Below the pieces are notes generated by a model, which saw nothing but the letters and a program-made list of their open reading frames with translations, ran no database searches and had not been told where the DNA came from. A stretch of DNA of 64,000 bases from Ceratobasidium sp. AG-K (lineage: Eukaryota > Basidiomycota > Agaricomycetes > Cantharellales > Ceratobasidiaceae): contig JAWNGF010000002.1 in assembly GCA_037039685.1 (NCBI GenBank), forward strand, positions 1,674,001 through 1,738,000, given 5' to 3'. The position numbers and the translations under genes were made by a program. Each line of letters begins with the position of its first letter. Position 1 is the first letter of the stretch. This document shows positions 32,341 to 44,300 of the stretch, one piece after another.

Positions 32341-35240
32341 CTAAGGTACGATTGGTCAGGCGATTTGTCAGTATTCATGGAACGGAAGATCGACAAGACA
32401 AGCATACCAAGTAGTTATACGACTTTTTATCACTTGCTCGTTCAAGGTATTCTTTCTGCAGCCAAAGTGTTAAAGTAGAACAGACTCGATATGTAGGTAA
32501 TGTGCGAACCTCAATGAGGGCCTCTATGCGCTTTTTGATCGCAGCTGGGACAGGGTGGAATCTACTTGAAAGCTGCTTCGTCACCTCAGAAATAAGATCG
32601 TTGTGTGACATGTGTTTTCGGTCCTTCATAACTCGCACAATGCACGCCTAGAGAACTTGTATATATCAAGGCTTTTGGGCGCATATAACATGGATACCTA
32701 CCTCAGTTTGCAGCCTTCGCTCTTCCTCCACCTTTTCTTCTGTCTCGCGACGTTCTTCCGTCGTCTCTGCTTTGCTGGCTATCGTTTGGATTTTTATCCT
32801 TTGCAGCGGTGCCGTAAATTCATAGTTGAAAGAAAAGTGGTCTGTTGGGCTGACGTTGCGCGATGCTGGGCGTTTGCGAAGGACCTTGTACTTGGCACAT
32901 GCCAATGACTGGAGCTGTCGTTGTAAGTCGACATCCGGGATCCCAGTGGCCGCTTTGATGTCCTAATAAACAAAATTTTAACTATACCCGATCGAAAAGG
33001 CTGTATAATTTACCTTGTATTCCAGCTCTTCACCTATCTCGGTGTTACTGAAAACCAAAAGCACAATCATTGCAAGGGTTGAGACGTTCAGCTCGTGTTT
33101 GCGAGTTTTAAACGCAACCCTAATATCTGCTGTGCCATAGTTGGGTTGCCAAGCAAGCCTTCGTCCGTTGTGCTTTGTGTTGTAAAAACGCTCGAAATGG
33201 GCTATGTGTTTCGCAATTATCGGGGGCATAATGCACCCCCCAAAATCCGTTGTGTGGGTAATTGGCCAAAAAGTGGAGGTCAAGACATGCGTATGCATAT
33301 CGATAGTGACTGCGGACTAGTAAACGGTAAGACAAGGCAAGTCAAGAGACTACCACCATACGTACATCGTCCCCTTCGGCAACACGTTGCAGAAATCCTC
33401 TGAATAAATCTGTCAATTCGGTTGACAGTCGCACGTCATGGAACATTCCCTCCAGTTTATGAGTGAAACCAAAGCCGCACTCAACCTAAAAGTACGCGAG
33501 GTCGACAAAAGACAAGAGAACTGGAAGAAAGCACAAACCCTGAGTTTGCCGATCATCCCCTTTTCTGCTTCGTCGTCGGTAGCCCGAGACTGTAATAAAC
33601 GTTTGGCTAGGTGGGTTTTGTAGTACCGCTCAAATACATCCTTATCGGAGATAAAGCGGAATATTGAGATGGTTCTTTCAATAAGTTGATCGACTTCGAC
33701 TTCTGTTTTCTGTAATAATGTAGGATTAGCGAATATTGGAATATAGGGTGTATTATCCTACTCCTTTCATGCCTCGCTTAAGGTGATCATCGATGAACAG
33801 GGAAACAAACTCGGCCGCCTTCTTGTTCTGATTAATGAATGATTCGAACGCCTGAGACCAAACGTAAGTCAACCGGCCCGGTGAATAAGGGGCGCTCCTA
33901 ACCTCGTTGATAGCGGTCTGAATGGACACCTCCCCTCCCCATGCATTCACCAGCAAACGGTCGAACACCTCTTTAAGAGCGAGTACATCGGTCATCCATT
34001 TGGTAGCTGTTTGTACAACAGTACTCTTCGTTGTCGCCCCGTCAGCAGATTTCTTTTCATCGGTACTCTGTACTGGAGCCTGGACAGAAACCCCTTCGTC
34101 ACATTCCTCGTTAAGGCCCTTGCCCCTTCCAATAATACTCTCTTTGAGGCGTTGCCGTAGTAATTTTATCCCCACTTCTTCTGGGGGGAGCATGAATACC
34201 CGTAGCAAACGTGCCAGATCCTCGGTACGCTCAGCATCAATGAGATTGTCGAGCGCGGTACCCAGCTTATTGGGAGGTGCAGATGGGTTTTCCGGGGTTA
34301 CTGATCGGATCCTCGCAAAAGCCTCGCCGTATAAGGAGTCAGTAGCTTGTCAATGAGAATATTTTGCAAGGGAGCCGAAGTATGAAAGGAGAGTAGCTGT
34401 GCGTTCGATCCTGTTCAGCGGTAATGAATCCCTCCACCTATATCACGTTAGCGGTGTAATTATAGCTACAACAGATAGACACACCAATCGCAAGTACTCA
34501 GATAAGTCATGCACATCCAGCATCTCAGTTGCTCGGCTAGTATAGTAACGCTCGCTTTCGCTGAGAACCTCGCTCTCCAAAAATAATTTGTACACGGTGC
34601 TCTCCGTGGTGGACTTGATAGTTGAGTCTCGTAGAGTGAGGAGAACATCAACACATTGCTTCATTGCGCTGCGGTTGATCGTGGTTCCGTTCCGCTCCAT
34701 TCGAATCAATCGTAGAATCGTAGATACGAGCTGTGTCGAGATGGGATACTGCGTCGAGCGAATAACTTCCGAAAGGAAGAGCTGCAGGCCACGGTCCGTA
34801 ATCTTGGGAACATTGGCCGATTGGTATAGACACGATCCTGGCCAAATTCGGAGCCATTAGTTGTCGCAGCAGCCAGGAAAATTCATAAATCTCACCATAT
34901 ACTTGACCAAATCCGAAATCTTACTCATACTACTCTCGTGGTCGTCCCATACCTCCCTAAACGTCTTGACAAACACCTCTCCAGCTTGACACATCTCAAT
35001 TGAATCCCGTCCGTCCAGCTCGGCGCGTGGAAACGCGGGCACAAGTTTCTCTCTGGCAAGTTTGTCGAGGTTTTCGGTGATCAGGCCAACAAGGCCCTCA
35101 TAGAGCATTGCTCCTTGTTTACCGATGACGAGATTGTAGGCATGTCGATAGTTCTCCTCAAAGGAAAGGGACGAAGCATTTTTGGCATATATTTGTTGAA
35201 TGGAGGACGAGAGTTTCTCCCAAGCGAGTTCCTGGGTGCC
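32335..35240 (-). CDS. CUL3: Cullin-3, scaffold of BTB-type E3 ubiquitin ligases (5' exon not resolved)
   Basis: The N-terminal repeats read [51 protein letters not shown]. Further exons give [22 protein letters not shown], the cullin-homology [14 protein letters not shown] and [18 protein letters not shown] region, and the winged-helix end [36 protein letters not shown] and [14 protein letters not shown]. The lysine in [12 protein letters not shown] is the NEDD8 acceptor site. The final exon is only 6 nt (32335-32340, Ala plus stop); with it the protein ends YNYLA as cullins do. Cullin-3 pairs BTB substrate adaptors with Rbx1. A longer acidic insert after the second helical repeat is known in basidiomycetes. 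The true start lies upstream, perhaps as a small exon ending near 35303 plus one before it; I could not fix it. Confidence 0.88.
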
Positions 35241-35950
35241 TATAATACACTGCGATGAGAACATAACCGAGCAAAATATTGCGAGACGGAGCTCACCTGG
35301 CGCCTACGTAATAGGTGATCGAAACGGTTATTTCCTCATTCCCCAGCGGCGATAATAACAACCTACTTTCCGGGGTGCTTTCTATCAAATTCAACGACGT
35401 GAGATGGAAGGTAGTCCCAGAAATTTGGAGAAATCACACACAATCTTGGATTTCGGGCCCCTTCGTGCCGTGCTACTTGCTAGAATGTGGCGTCAGAGCA
35501 GGCTAATAGGGCCGCGACTCTTGCAGCGCTCGCAAACGAACCTGTCGACATTCTTAACTATAGGGAGTAGACAGATAAAATGTTTCGAACAGTCAATCGA
35601 GCATGCGTATTGATAGAATAGTCGAATAACTTGGTACGCAAAGCCACAACCAGGTGTATGTCGTCGCGGGGAGTGAGGTCGATCGCGTCACGTGAATGGC
35701 GGCTCCTCGACCAGGATATGACAACTCAATGGGCCTCACGAGCTTAGAATGCGAGCCAGCTAGGGCTTGAATCATAAAATGGACCTCCTCGCTCAAGGAG
35801 TCTTTCTTGATTTTTTCAGAAAGAGCTAACCATTAGCTGTTATTGAGCCGAGCGAGATCACACAAAAGGGACACAATACGAACAAACACCATGTACCGGC
35901 TAGTTCTCATGTCAAACCACGTACAGATGTTGCCAGGCGCCTACGTTCAC
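35241..35950. other. 5' side of CUL3 and 3' side of the mitochondrial orphan
   Basis: The missing first CUL3 exon(s) should be in 35290-35560. Beyond that no gene is recognisable. Confidence 0.4.
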
Positions 35951-37562
35951 CTATTGCTTAGAGCTCTCTGTTTCCCACCGTTTTAACCATTCAGGCTTGG
36001 CTGCTTCTGCTTCCGCTTCGAGCGCCTTCAGCTGTTTCTTGAGCGGTGCGCGAGCTACATCTGAGGAATTGTCCTCTCGATCAGATGTCATACCAATTTT
36101 GATTATGTGTGCGTCGGCTGGTATGCTCTTGAGAGCCGGTGAGATTTACGACCAGAAACCCCCAATGGTTCTGAACTTACCTCCACAAGGAACTTCAATT
36201 GACTCACTTTCCCCGCGAGCGCCATCCAGCTTCTCGTCGGTCTAGCTGAGGAGAGTGGCTGAACCCTTAAATCCTACTAAGGGTTGGTCGGAGGCATACA
36301 GGAGGGTGATCATCGCTTACATTCATGTCAGCTTGCTTTGCGATCAAGTCTAAATTATCTTCCGTATTCGCCCTAGTAAGCGCGTCGGGCATCGCAAGAG
36401 GCCCACCAATGATCGGCTTTGTCACCGCGAGATAGGCTACGGTGGCACCTTGCTCCGAGTTAACCCATTCGTCAGGGTGAGAAGTATGTCCCCATACTGA
36501 GAAATACTACGTTTGTTGATAAGAGCGGCGTGGTCGCGGGAGATATACAAACTTACATCATGTAACCGTGTGCAAGAACGGTTATATGCTTCTCCTCTAG
36601 AGTATATTCTGCTAGGAAAACTGGGTGAAGGAGCGGGTATGCTGCCAACTTGCTGACGTTTTGGGTTATAGCGTGGAAAAGTTTGAACCTGGCTTACCAT
36701 CTGGAACTTTACCGAGTGTGGGTCAACCGCCCAGTCGCGCCTTCTTCGATTACAATGTCCCCATATGGGGCCGCATTGAACGCCTCGGGAATGGCGAGAG
36801 GGGACGTTGTGAAAGGTAAAGCCAAGATGTCATGTTTATTATCGATGGGCTCAAGATGGTCCTTGCTAAAAGGCTTGGCATTCTCGATATCTTCTGGGAA
36901 GTGCTTGACCCAGCGAGCCAGTGGATGATGGTTTACACCTGTAGTTGTCAGTTTAGGAACGATAGGCTCCACAATGCTGAGAGCGAGAGGCTCACCGCAA
37001 GCGATGCTCACCTGGAACAATAACGTCCCGTAGCTGCATCGTCGTCGGGTGTTCGGAATCATCCAGAATACTAGTAAACGTGCTGACGCAGTCTACGGTC
37101 CAAGTTGGATGTATACAGGCTACAGTCCGGGTAAATTGTATGAGCTTGTACAGTGATAGTTCACCTACCTTGAAATTGGTCCTCTTAATTCCTGAGTTGA
37201 CAGCGTCTGGGCCTGGACCGGGGTCGGCACGAACGTCATTTCTTAAGCAACCCATGCTCACCGAAAATCATTTGCGCATATCCCTTGATCGCGGCACCTA
37301 AACCAAACATCGGGGGCACCAGCAAATCAAGTTTCTGTTGGATCGAGAGCACATCGTTCCTGCTCGACGCGGTACGGTTAAATCCCGATCTTCAGTTCAA
37401 AAGGACGCAGGCGACTAACGTGAAGGGGAGTACGCTGACTTTTGAGTGATATTGGTCGGCGAGGTTGGTGGTAGAGTACAACCTCAGCCTGTTCACTGAG
37501 ACATTTCTAGGTCCTTTAGCCACAGGCCGAAGTGATAGCCCACGACATGACCGAGACAGCAT
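35951..37562 (-). CDS. Fungal orphan with a mitochondrial-type N-terminus
   Basis: The start at 37562 gives MLSRSCRGLSLRPVAKGPRN followed by VSVNRLRLYST, a basic, Ser-rich amphipathic start typical of matrix-targeted proteins (an upstream ATG at 37607 is possible). The body has LRDVIVPGEH, NHHPLARWVKHFPEDIENAKPFSKD and HDILALPFTTSPLAIPEAFNAAP. After a gap, RGEAYNRSCTRLHD, EWVNSEQGATVAYLAV and IGGPLAMPDALTRANTEDN follow, and a charged helix closes it (LKKQLKALEAEAEAAKPEWLKRWE). This matches my recollection of a fungi-wide uncharacterised family built from L-P-F/Y-T-x-S-P repeats and ending in a K-P-x-W charged tail; I know no function. Many small exons; internal boundaries are approximate. Confidence 0.65.
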
Positions 37563-37708
37563 GATACAGGACAGACTCGGAGATGAAGTCAGAGTTACCA
37601 CAACCAATTTCCGATGATGACTAATGACAGGGTCTCAGGGCTCGTTTAAGATGCGACGTGTCCAATCTTGCTACTTGACAATTCCATTCCCCGACTCTCC
37701 TGCCAGCA
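37563..37708. promoter_or_regulatory. Divergent promoter shared by the mitochondrial orphan and the ER J-protein
   Basis: 146 bp between start codons. It contains a CCAAT (37662-37666) and, just before it, GACGTGTC (37655-37662), whose ACGTG core resembles unfolded-protein-response elements. Confidence 0.4.
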
Positions 37709-39339
37709 ATGGCGTCCCGCTCCCTCTTTACGGTCTTTGCCCTGTTCTGCGCTCTAATCACTGTCGTTGCTGCTGGCGCCGACTTCTACAAAATCCTTGC
37801 TGGTTTGCAGCTTTCGGCATTTAATTACCCCGCACCAAGCTAATACTATATCCAGTCGATAGGTCTGCTAATGATGCCACCATCAAGAAAGCCTACAAAA
37901 AACTAAGCAAAAAGTACCACCCCGATAAGAACACTACACCGGAGGCCAAGGACAAGTTTGTAGACATCTCCCGGGGTGAGTTCACATGCGCCGCAGCACC
38001 TTTCACCGTAATGTTAACGCCACGTTCGTCCAGCTTACGAAGTTTTGTCGGACTCGGAGGTATGCCCCTACTTCAACGGTATTTCCTCTCTCCTAACGAC
38101 ACATAGAAACGGGCGATCTACGACCGTCATGGCGAGGAGGGGCTGAAACAGCATGAGGGTGGCCGAAACGCTCCTGATCCCTTCAGCATGTTCACCAATT
38201 TCTTTGGCGGGCACCAGGAGCAGTCACGGAAAGGTCCAACCATGCTCACCGATTTGAAGTCAGCTTGGCCGATATGTGAGTAAATTGTCACGGTTGCGCT
38301 GGATTTATCGTTAACAAGCCTAAACCGGTAGGTATTCTGGTAACCATGTAGGAGTGAGTAGATAATTCGCTTCAAGGAGTATACATGAGGCTTATGCGTT
38401 TATAGTTCAGGATAAAAAAGCGCATCCTTTGTGATCATTGTCGCGGTTCGGGTGCGGCAAGCGATAGTGATATCCATACATGTACGGGCTGTAACGGTCA
38501 AGGAATCAAGCTCGTCAAACAGCAAGTGTTCCCTGGCATGTACGCTCAGACACAAGTACAGTGCGTCCGTTTGTCTTCCCACATAATTGCATATATCTAA
38601 CCACCGTTCTCCGTATTAGGTGCAACGAGTGCGGGGGCCGCGGTAAAGTCATCAAGAAACAATGCCCACATTGCAAAGGCGAAAAGGTCATGGACCACAC
38701 AGCCGAATACACTTTGGATGTTATTCCTGGTATGCCTGAAGGACACGAAGTTGTGTTTGAGGGCGAGGGAGATCAGAGCCCAGACTATGATGCCGGTGAT
38801 GTCGTATTGCGCGTTCGGAGCGGTAAGACAAAAGGTGGATGGAGACGAAAGGAGAGTACACTATACTGGACCGAAACGATTGGTGTCGACGAGGTGCGTT
38901 TATCATTGCACCAATCGGCTTTTGACCCGACTGACATTGTCGACAGGCTCTTCTTGGGTTTGAGCGTAATATCACACATCTAGACGGGCGTGTGGTTACT
39001 TTGAAGAAGAATGGTGTAACCCAACCTGGTATGTATGACTGGCGATTTATTATCCCCGCTCACCGGATATCGTAGGCCATGTACAAACGATTGCGGGCGA
39101 GGGAATGCCTATCTACGAAGGCACGGGCCACGGAGACCTCTTCGTCACGTACAATGTAATATTGCCAACAGAGCTGGGCACGGATCTGAAGCAGAGTGAG
39201 TCCAACTCTCCATCTGCATTGACGTATATCCTGACTTTCCTTGCGTTTCCCAGAATTATCTGAGGCTTTTGGAAGGCGAGCAGGGGCGGGTCCTGAAACG
39301 GAACCAGAGTCAGAGTCAGAAGCAAAAGAGGAACTGTAG
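37709..39339 (+). CDS. SCJ1: ER-type DnaJ (Hsp40) chaperone, Scj1/DNAJB11 class, with a frame break
   Basis: An N-terminal signal peptide (SLFTVFALFCALITVVAAG) precedes the J domain: ADFYKILA, VDRSANDATIKKAYKKLSKKYHPDKN (HPD present), RAYEVLSDSEKRAIYDRHGEEGLKQHEG. A zinc-finger domain has four motifs: CDHCRGSG, CTGCNGQG, CNECGGRG and CPHCKG. The substrate-binding C-terminus follows (YTLDVIPGMPEGHEVVFEGEGDQ). It assists BiP/Kar2 in the ER. It ends in KEEL, a weak relative of KDEL. At 38253-38255 (TTT) one base appears to be missing: the frame after that point reads EVSLADMYSGNH (with a 16-nt exon) as this family requires, while the frame before it runs off. An intron there cannot explain this. 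Confidence 0.85.
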
Positions 39340-39752
39340 TGTAGACTTAGACATATTCGTTGCACGTATTAGTGTGTAGATCGTATTATACATTTTTGGA
39401 TACATCTAAATCTAAACAACTGGTAGGAAGGGAAGCGATTGGCTAACTTATTAAGCTGACGGATACATCTATGCGACACACCAACAAAACATATGGGTAT
39501 GGAACTAGAGTTCTTGGTGTATCACCGAGCTGCGTGCTGATCAGAACCGCAACCGAGACATTGATAGGATCTACATACCTGGCTGGTGCAGCAAGGCTAT
39601 CCGAATGCAGAGAGTTAGCTGTAACACTACAATTTCTGTCTGTCAATAGCTATCCTTTACGCTGAAGTGAACGATTTACCTCTCTATAATTGAACAAGCC
39701 GCATCCGAGCATTTAGATAGAAGCGTCCTAGGTACAAATACTGAGCGAAGTT
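39340..39752. other. Intergenic region after the J-protein
   Basis: Convergent gene ends. I see no RNA gene or repeat. Confidence 0.4.
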
Positions 39753-41191
39753 CTACAAGCATACGAGGAAAACGTACGCTACGGTAGGATGTATACTCAG
39801 GGTTGTGACTGAGGTTTCAAGAACCTCCGGGGTATTGCTCACTGGCGTCGGAGAGTCGAGCACTACTGATGTCAAGGAGTCTAGTGCGGTTGACATTGAG
39901 GCGGTCGCCGAAGAAGATAAGGCGCTCAGTGTCGAAGATGCGCTAATGTATTACAACGATGAGGAGCCGAACGAATTCGAAGAGTCTAAAAGCTGATATC
40001 TTACCTCTCTGTTGATGCAGATGCGCTAAGAGATGTAGCCAAAGTTTTCATAGTTTTTGCGGCCTCAGTCAGGGAGCTGCTTGCGGATTTAGGAGACCTA
40101 GCGTGCAATACGTCACCATCGAGGATAAAGGATTGAGGGTAACAAGTGATGCGTACCCTACTGCCAGTCTCACGGGCAAGGTTACAACTGAAACAACGCT
40201 ATAAGGGAGAATGAATTTATTGTCGGTATACTTCAGTCTGCAGGACCTTGCTTACCGATCGACTACACGCCTCTTGACAATATAAGCCATGGTAAGCAGA
40301 AATACCCCAAATGAAAGGCCAATAATAATACGATCCATCCAGTCGGCGCGCTGCAAAGCCTTGATTAAAACCTGGGAAACGTCCATGAGGTTGTCCATGT
40401 TCATGTAGGCATCGGACGTAGCACGAAGTGTTTTGGAGGACTCCTCTGCGCGGAGTTAGACTGATTGAATGACCTACTGCCCTCGATATGTACTCACCAA
40501 GCATTTGGGTTGATAGTACTGATCTTTCAAGTTCCTGCTGCATGAGACGAGTTGTCCTGCGCAACGCTTCAGTGACATCATCCGACGCAGCCATGAGTTT
40601 GTCTTCACTGTTCCGAAGATAATCGGGTAAGACGGGCTAAGCTACTATCATTTTGGAAAAACTCACGTAGCTCGTTGTTTGTGGGTCTCAGCGTCGGCCG
40701 CTCTCTTCTGTTGCAGTGCGGCAGAACCCAATAGTTCGTCTCGCCTGGAGCGGGCATCGTTGTCAATAGCTCTTTTTGACGCTAAAAGTGCTGTTCGTGA
40801 TTCTGTCTTAAGTCTACCTGTTTATTAGATGTAATTCGTAGCAAATTTTATGCGGCTCACTTTGTAAGTTCATCATAAAGGTCACTAACCCATTTCCTAA
40901 CTTGGATCCTCTCGTTTTCCCTCTCTTGATCCTCTGCAAGCGTCGCAAAATCCTACAAAAGAGTTACACATTTCGTTTAGCTTTTATTTTGACATATTCT
41001 ACCTCTAGTCGTTTCGCTAGCGCTTCGGTATCGTCCCGCAATTCAGCGGCAAATTGCTGTTGCAGAGACAAAGGGCCTTTGCATTCCCGCAGCCGGGGTA
41101 TCTGGTATTCGCCTAGATCTTTCAGTCGCCGAGTTATGCCTTCATGCGTAGTCTGGGCTTCTACAAAAAGGGGAGATGCAATAGGAGGCAT
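39753..41191 (-). CDS. SEC20: ER Q-SNARE Sec20 with a Ser/Thr-rich tail
   Basis: The ATG at 41191 gives MPPIASPLFVEAQTTHEGIT, then RRLKDLGEYQIPRLRECKGP, LQQQFAAELRDDTEALAKRLE, FATLAEDQERENERIQVRKWVSDLYDELTKLK and RAIDNDARSRRDELLGSAALQQ. The SNARE segment is LRRTTRLMQQELERSVLSTQ with DAYMNMDNLMDVSQVLIKAL, followed by the TM anchor IIIGLSFGVFLLTMAYIVKR. These are the Sec20 hallmarks; Sec20 works with Ufe1 and Use1 in Golgi-to-ER retrograde fusion. Read straight, the protein stops right after KRRVVDR at 40252. If the GT in that TAA context is a splice donor, three more exons continue in a consistent frame with a luminal Ser/Ala/Thr-rich tail (SPKSASSSLTEAAKTMKTL and STLSALSSSATASMSTALDS). Comparable tails exist in other basidiomycete Sec20 proteins as I recall. 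The tail is tentative. Confidence 0.75.
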
Positions 41192-41358
41192 ATCTGAGGT
41201 AGTCAACAAGTCTAAGCGCCTGCAGGGTACGTGTCATAACCCACACCAGTGCTATACAGTACCACCTAACACGATGCTGACAAGTGGCTACTGATCGTGG
41301 CACGATCTTCTCTTAACCTTGATCACTGCAACTTACTTCTCCTTCCGCCGCTTGGGCG

Positions 41359-44300
41359 ATGCCTCTGATATACTTTTACCACCTGCCTGCGAATGTCGCA
41401 AGACGGGCTTTTCGCGATGTCATTGAAAAAACTATCCAAAATAATTCCGAGAACCCAGAGACTGCTCCTAAGCCTACGATTGGTCTCGAAATACCAGACA
41501 GGCCCACTGCAGAGCTCAAACATTCTGGCCATGGGTACATCGACATCCCAGATGATAAGACTGCAGAAATATTCCTAGCAAAGGTGTGAATGGCATTTCG
41601 CTCACTTGATTATGTGACTGATGAGAGAGTAGCTCAAAGTCGAGCCTATCATGTTTGAATCTGAAAAAATAATTTTCTCGAGGGAAAAATCTAGTGAATT
41701 GGAAGCCACCTCATCCCTGCAATCGCAGGTCAGAGTGGCTCGGCCTGCTCCTGCCGTCTCTCCTCCGGTGTCAAGACCCCAAAGAGCGAACGCAAGGGCA
41801 CCCGCCACGAACGAATCTACCTCGAAACAGCGATCTCCCGGGGTCAAAATGAACCTTAACAGGACTAAGTTCCCTCAGCAGGAGAAGCGAGAAGTTCGGC
41901 CTCCTAACGTCAAGTACCTGAGGAAACTGCAACACAGGCTCTCGGTCCTCGGGCACCATATACGAGTGGAACGACTCGAGTTTGGCGTGCTAAGGGACAA
42001 GAACTTCTCCGTCGAGTACTCTCGGTCGCTCATTGAAGAAACGGGGTGGATGATCTTTGAGGATGACGAGAAGTCTATTCGCGTTACAATGCGAGGATCC
42101 CACCAGGACTCCACTATGCCTAGCGTTGCTATCTCGATTCAAACCGTTAACTACGTGGGCTTGGGTACCGAAGGGAATAGTCCTTACATGTTCCTTGTAC
42201 TTTCGCAAAACCCCCATTTCGAGCTCGGCGATATCGCACGGCCATCCAAGGGCAATGCTAGACTGGATGCCAAGCGCAGCCGAACGAGGCACCCATGTTT
42301 GGATGAGCGCCATGAGCGCGTGGCACCTTTTGCGTCTCGTTGGATAAGGCTTGTTCTTCATCAAGATAACTCCGTGCTACCAGACATTGAGGTCTGCCAA
42401 ATGGCTGGGCTTCCAAGGCCTGAAATCGACCCGCCGCTTACATTCAACAAACTCGACATGTATTCGCTCCGGAATATCACCGCAGTCCTAAAATGGGTTC
42501 AGAGTGGTTCGCTACGGTGGGACGTCGCCTTTCAATGTGAAGCACTCTTTCGAAACGGCACATTGGTTCCGCAGGAACTTTTAGCCCTTCGACCTACGAT
42601 TGAAGCGATTGCCAAGGAGGATCCTCAACGAGCTGCTGATGCGCTGAAAACATTCAGAGCCGAGATTGAAGGCGCCGGCGCCCGTCGAACTTTCAATGAT
42701 TTCGAAAACAAGAACGTGGTAGATGCTTTTGACAAGCATATAAATAACAGCAAGAAATCGACACCGGCCGAACGACTCCGGAGTGGTATTTCGAAGTCAA
42801 ACTTCATGTGCTACCATGTCAAAATCACTCCAACTGCTGTTCATCTTGCTGGTATGTCTCCGCTTTTAGGTATACTCGGAGTGCTTGCTGGCGGGATTGG
42901 TCGTATGCTCAGCCAGGCGCTGCCACGAATATCCCCAGCAGCCACGGTGCGGCAACCTACTGAGCAAAACTGATGCATTACTTTGGTAGGCCCACTAGCA
43001 GAGCAGTCAAATCGCGTGATACGCAGATATCCCGATTTAGAGTCATATTTCATTCGGGTCAGCTTCACGGACGAAGCGGATGGCCGCACTCGCTTCGAGT
43101 ACGAAGTTGATACTCATGGATTTACTCGGGAACGACTCGGTGGATTCCTCAAAAATCGTAGGTGTTTAATGTCCCATGGGTCTCTCTATGCGCCAACTTT
43201 GACATACGTACAGGTATCCGCATCGGCGATAGACTCTACGAGCTGCTAGGCTACAGCCAATCTGGTAAGCAGATTACGTATGAGACTGGCGCTTATTCAA
43301 CAGACATTACCAGGCTTCCGGGATCATTCTTGTTTCTTCAGCGCGCCGTTTACCTTCAATGGTCAAGAGATCACCGCCCAGTCCATACGTGACAGCCTCG
43401 GTGACTTCGAGAAAGTCATCAACTGCCCGGCGCGTTATGGCGCTCGGATGAGCCAGGCTTTCTCCTCCACGGATCCCTCCGTCGTGTTGGAGGAATCCGT
43501 AATCAAGCACCTTCCAGACATCAAAGTAGGCAAACTGGAATTTACGGATGGATGCGCCACGATTAGCAAGGACCTGGCTGAAGAAGTTTGGAAGCGGATG
43601 ATTGAACAGATGCCACACACGCGCCGCAGGTTGCGCCACCACAAGGAACCTGCTCCTTGTGCATTCCAGATCCGGATAGGAGGTTATTTCCTTGCCTATT
43701 TGATTGCTCTTGACGGTCGCTAACTCGGTTATAGGTAGTAAAGGAATGGTGCGCATCGATCCCAAATTGCAGGGCAGGGTACTCTCGCTGCGTCCCTCTA
43801 TGACCAAATTCCAAGCGCCGGGCGAGTTCTCTCTGGAAATAGCACGGGCATTCATAGGCTACAGTCCGTGTTACTTGAATAGGTAGGTGACCTATGAACA
43901 ATTGGCGATCGTTACTAAATGCCATCCCGATTTGCAGGCCGTTGATTATGTTGTTATGGACTGGAGGAGTTGACGACTCGGTGTTCGAAAAGCTGATGGA
44001 GAACTCCTTGAAGTCGACAATAGAAGGCATGAAAACTTGCGCTGGGGTAGCTGATCAGTTCATGTGGAACCGACTTGGGGCCTCATTCCATTTGGATCAT
44101 ACCTTTAGAAAGCTTGCCCGACTTGGTGTGGAACTCGATCAACCCGGTGTACGCACTTCTGGTGTCAACAAGATCCTAAATGGTGCTCTTTATCATCTCA
44201 AACTTGCCCTCAAACACAAGGCACGGATCAAGGTCCCAGATAGCTACACACTTGTTGGCGTGTGTGACGAGCACAAATACCTAAAGCCGCGTCAGATATA

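Noticed and set aside
39805..39996. Plus-strand open frame of 63 residues, acidic
   Set aside because: It is antisense to the Ser/Thr-rich Sec20 tail; acidic codons there are the complement of Ser/Thr codons on the other strand.
41990..42364. Minus-strand open frame in the RdRP
   Set aside because: Shadow of a long RdRP exon with no homology of its own.
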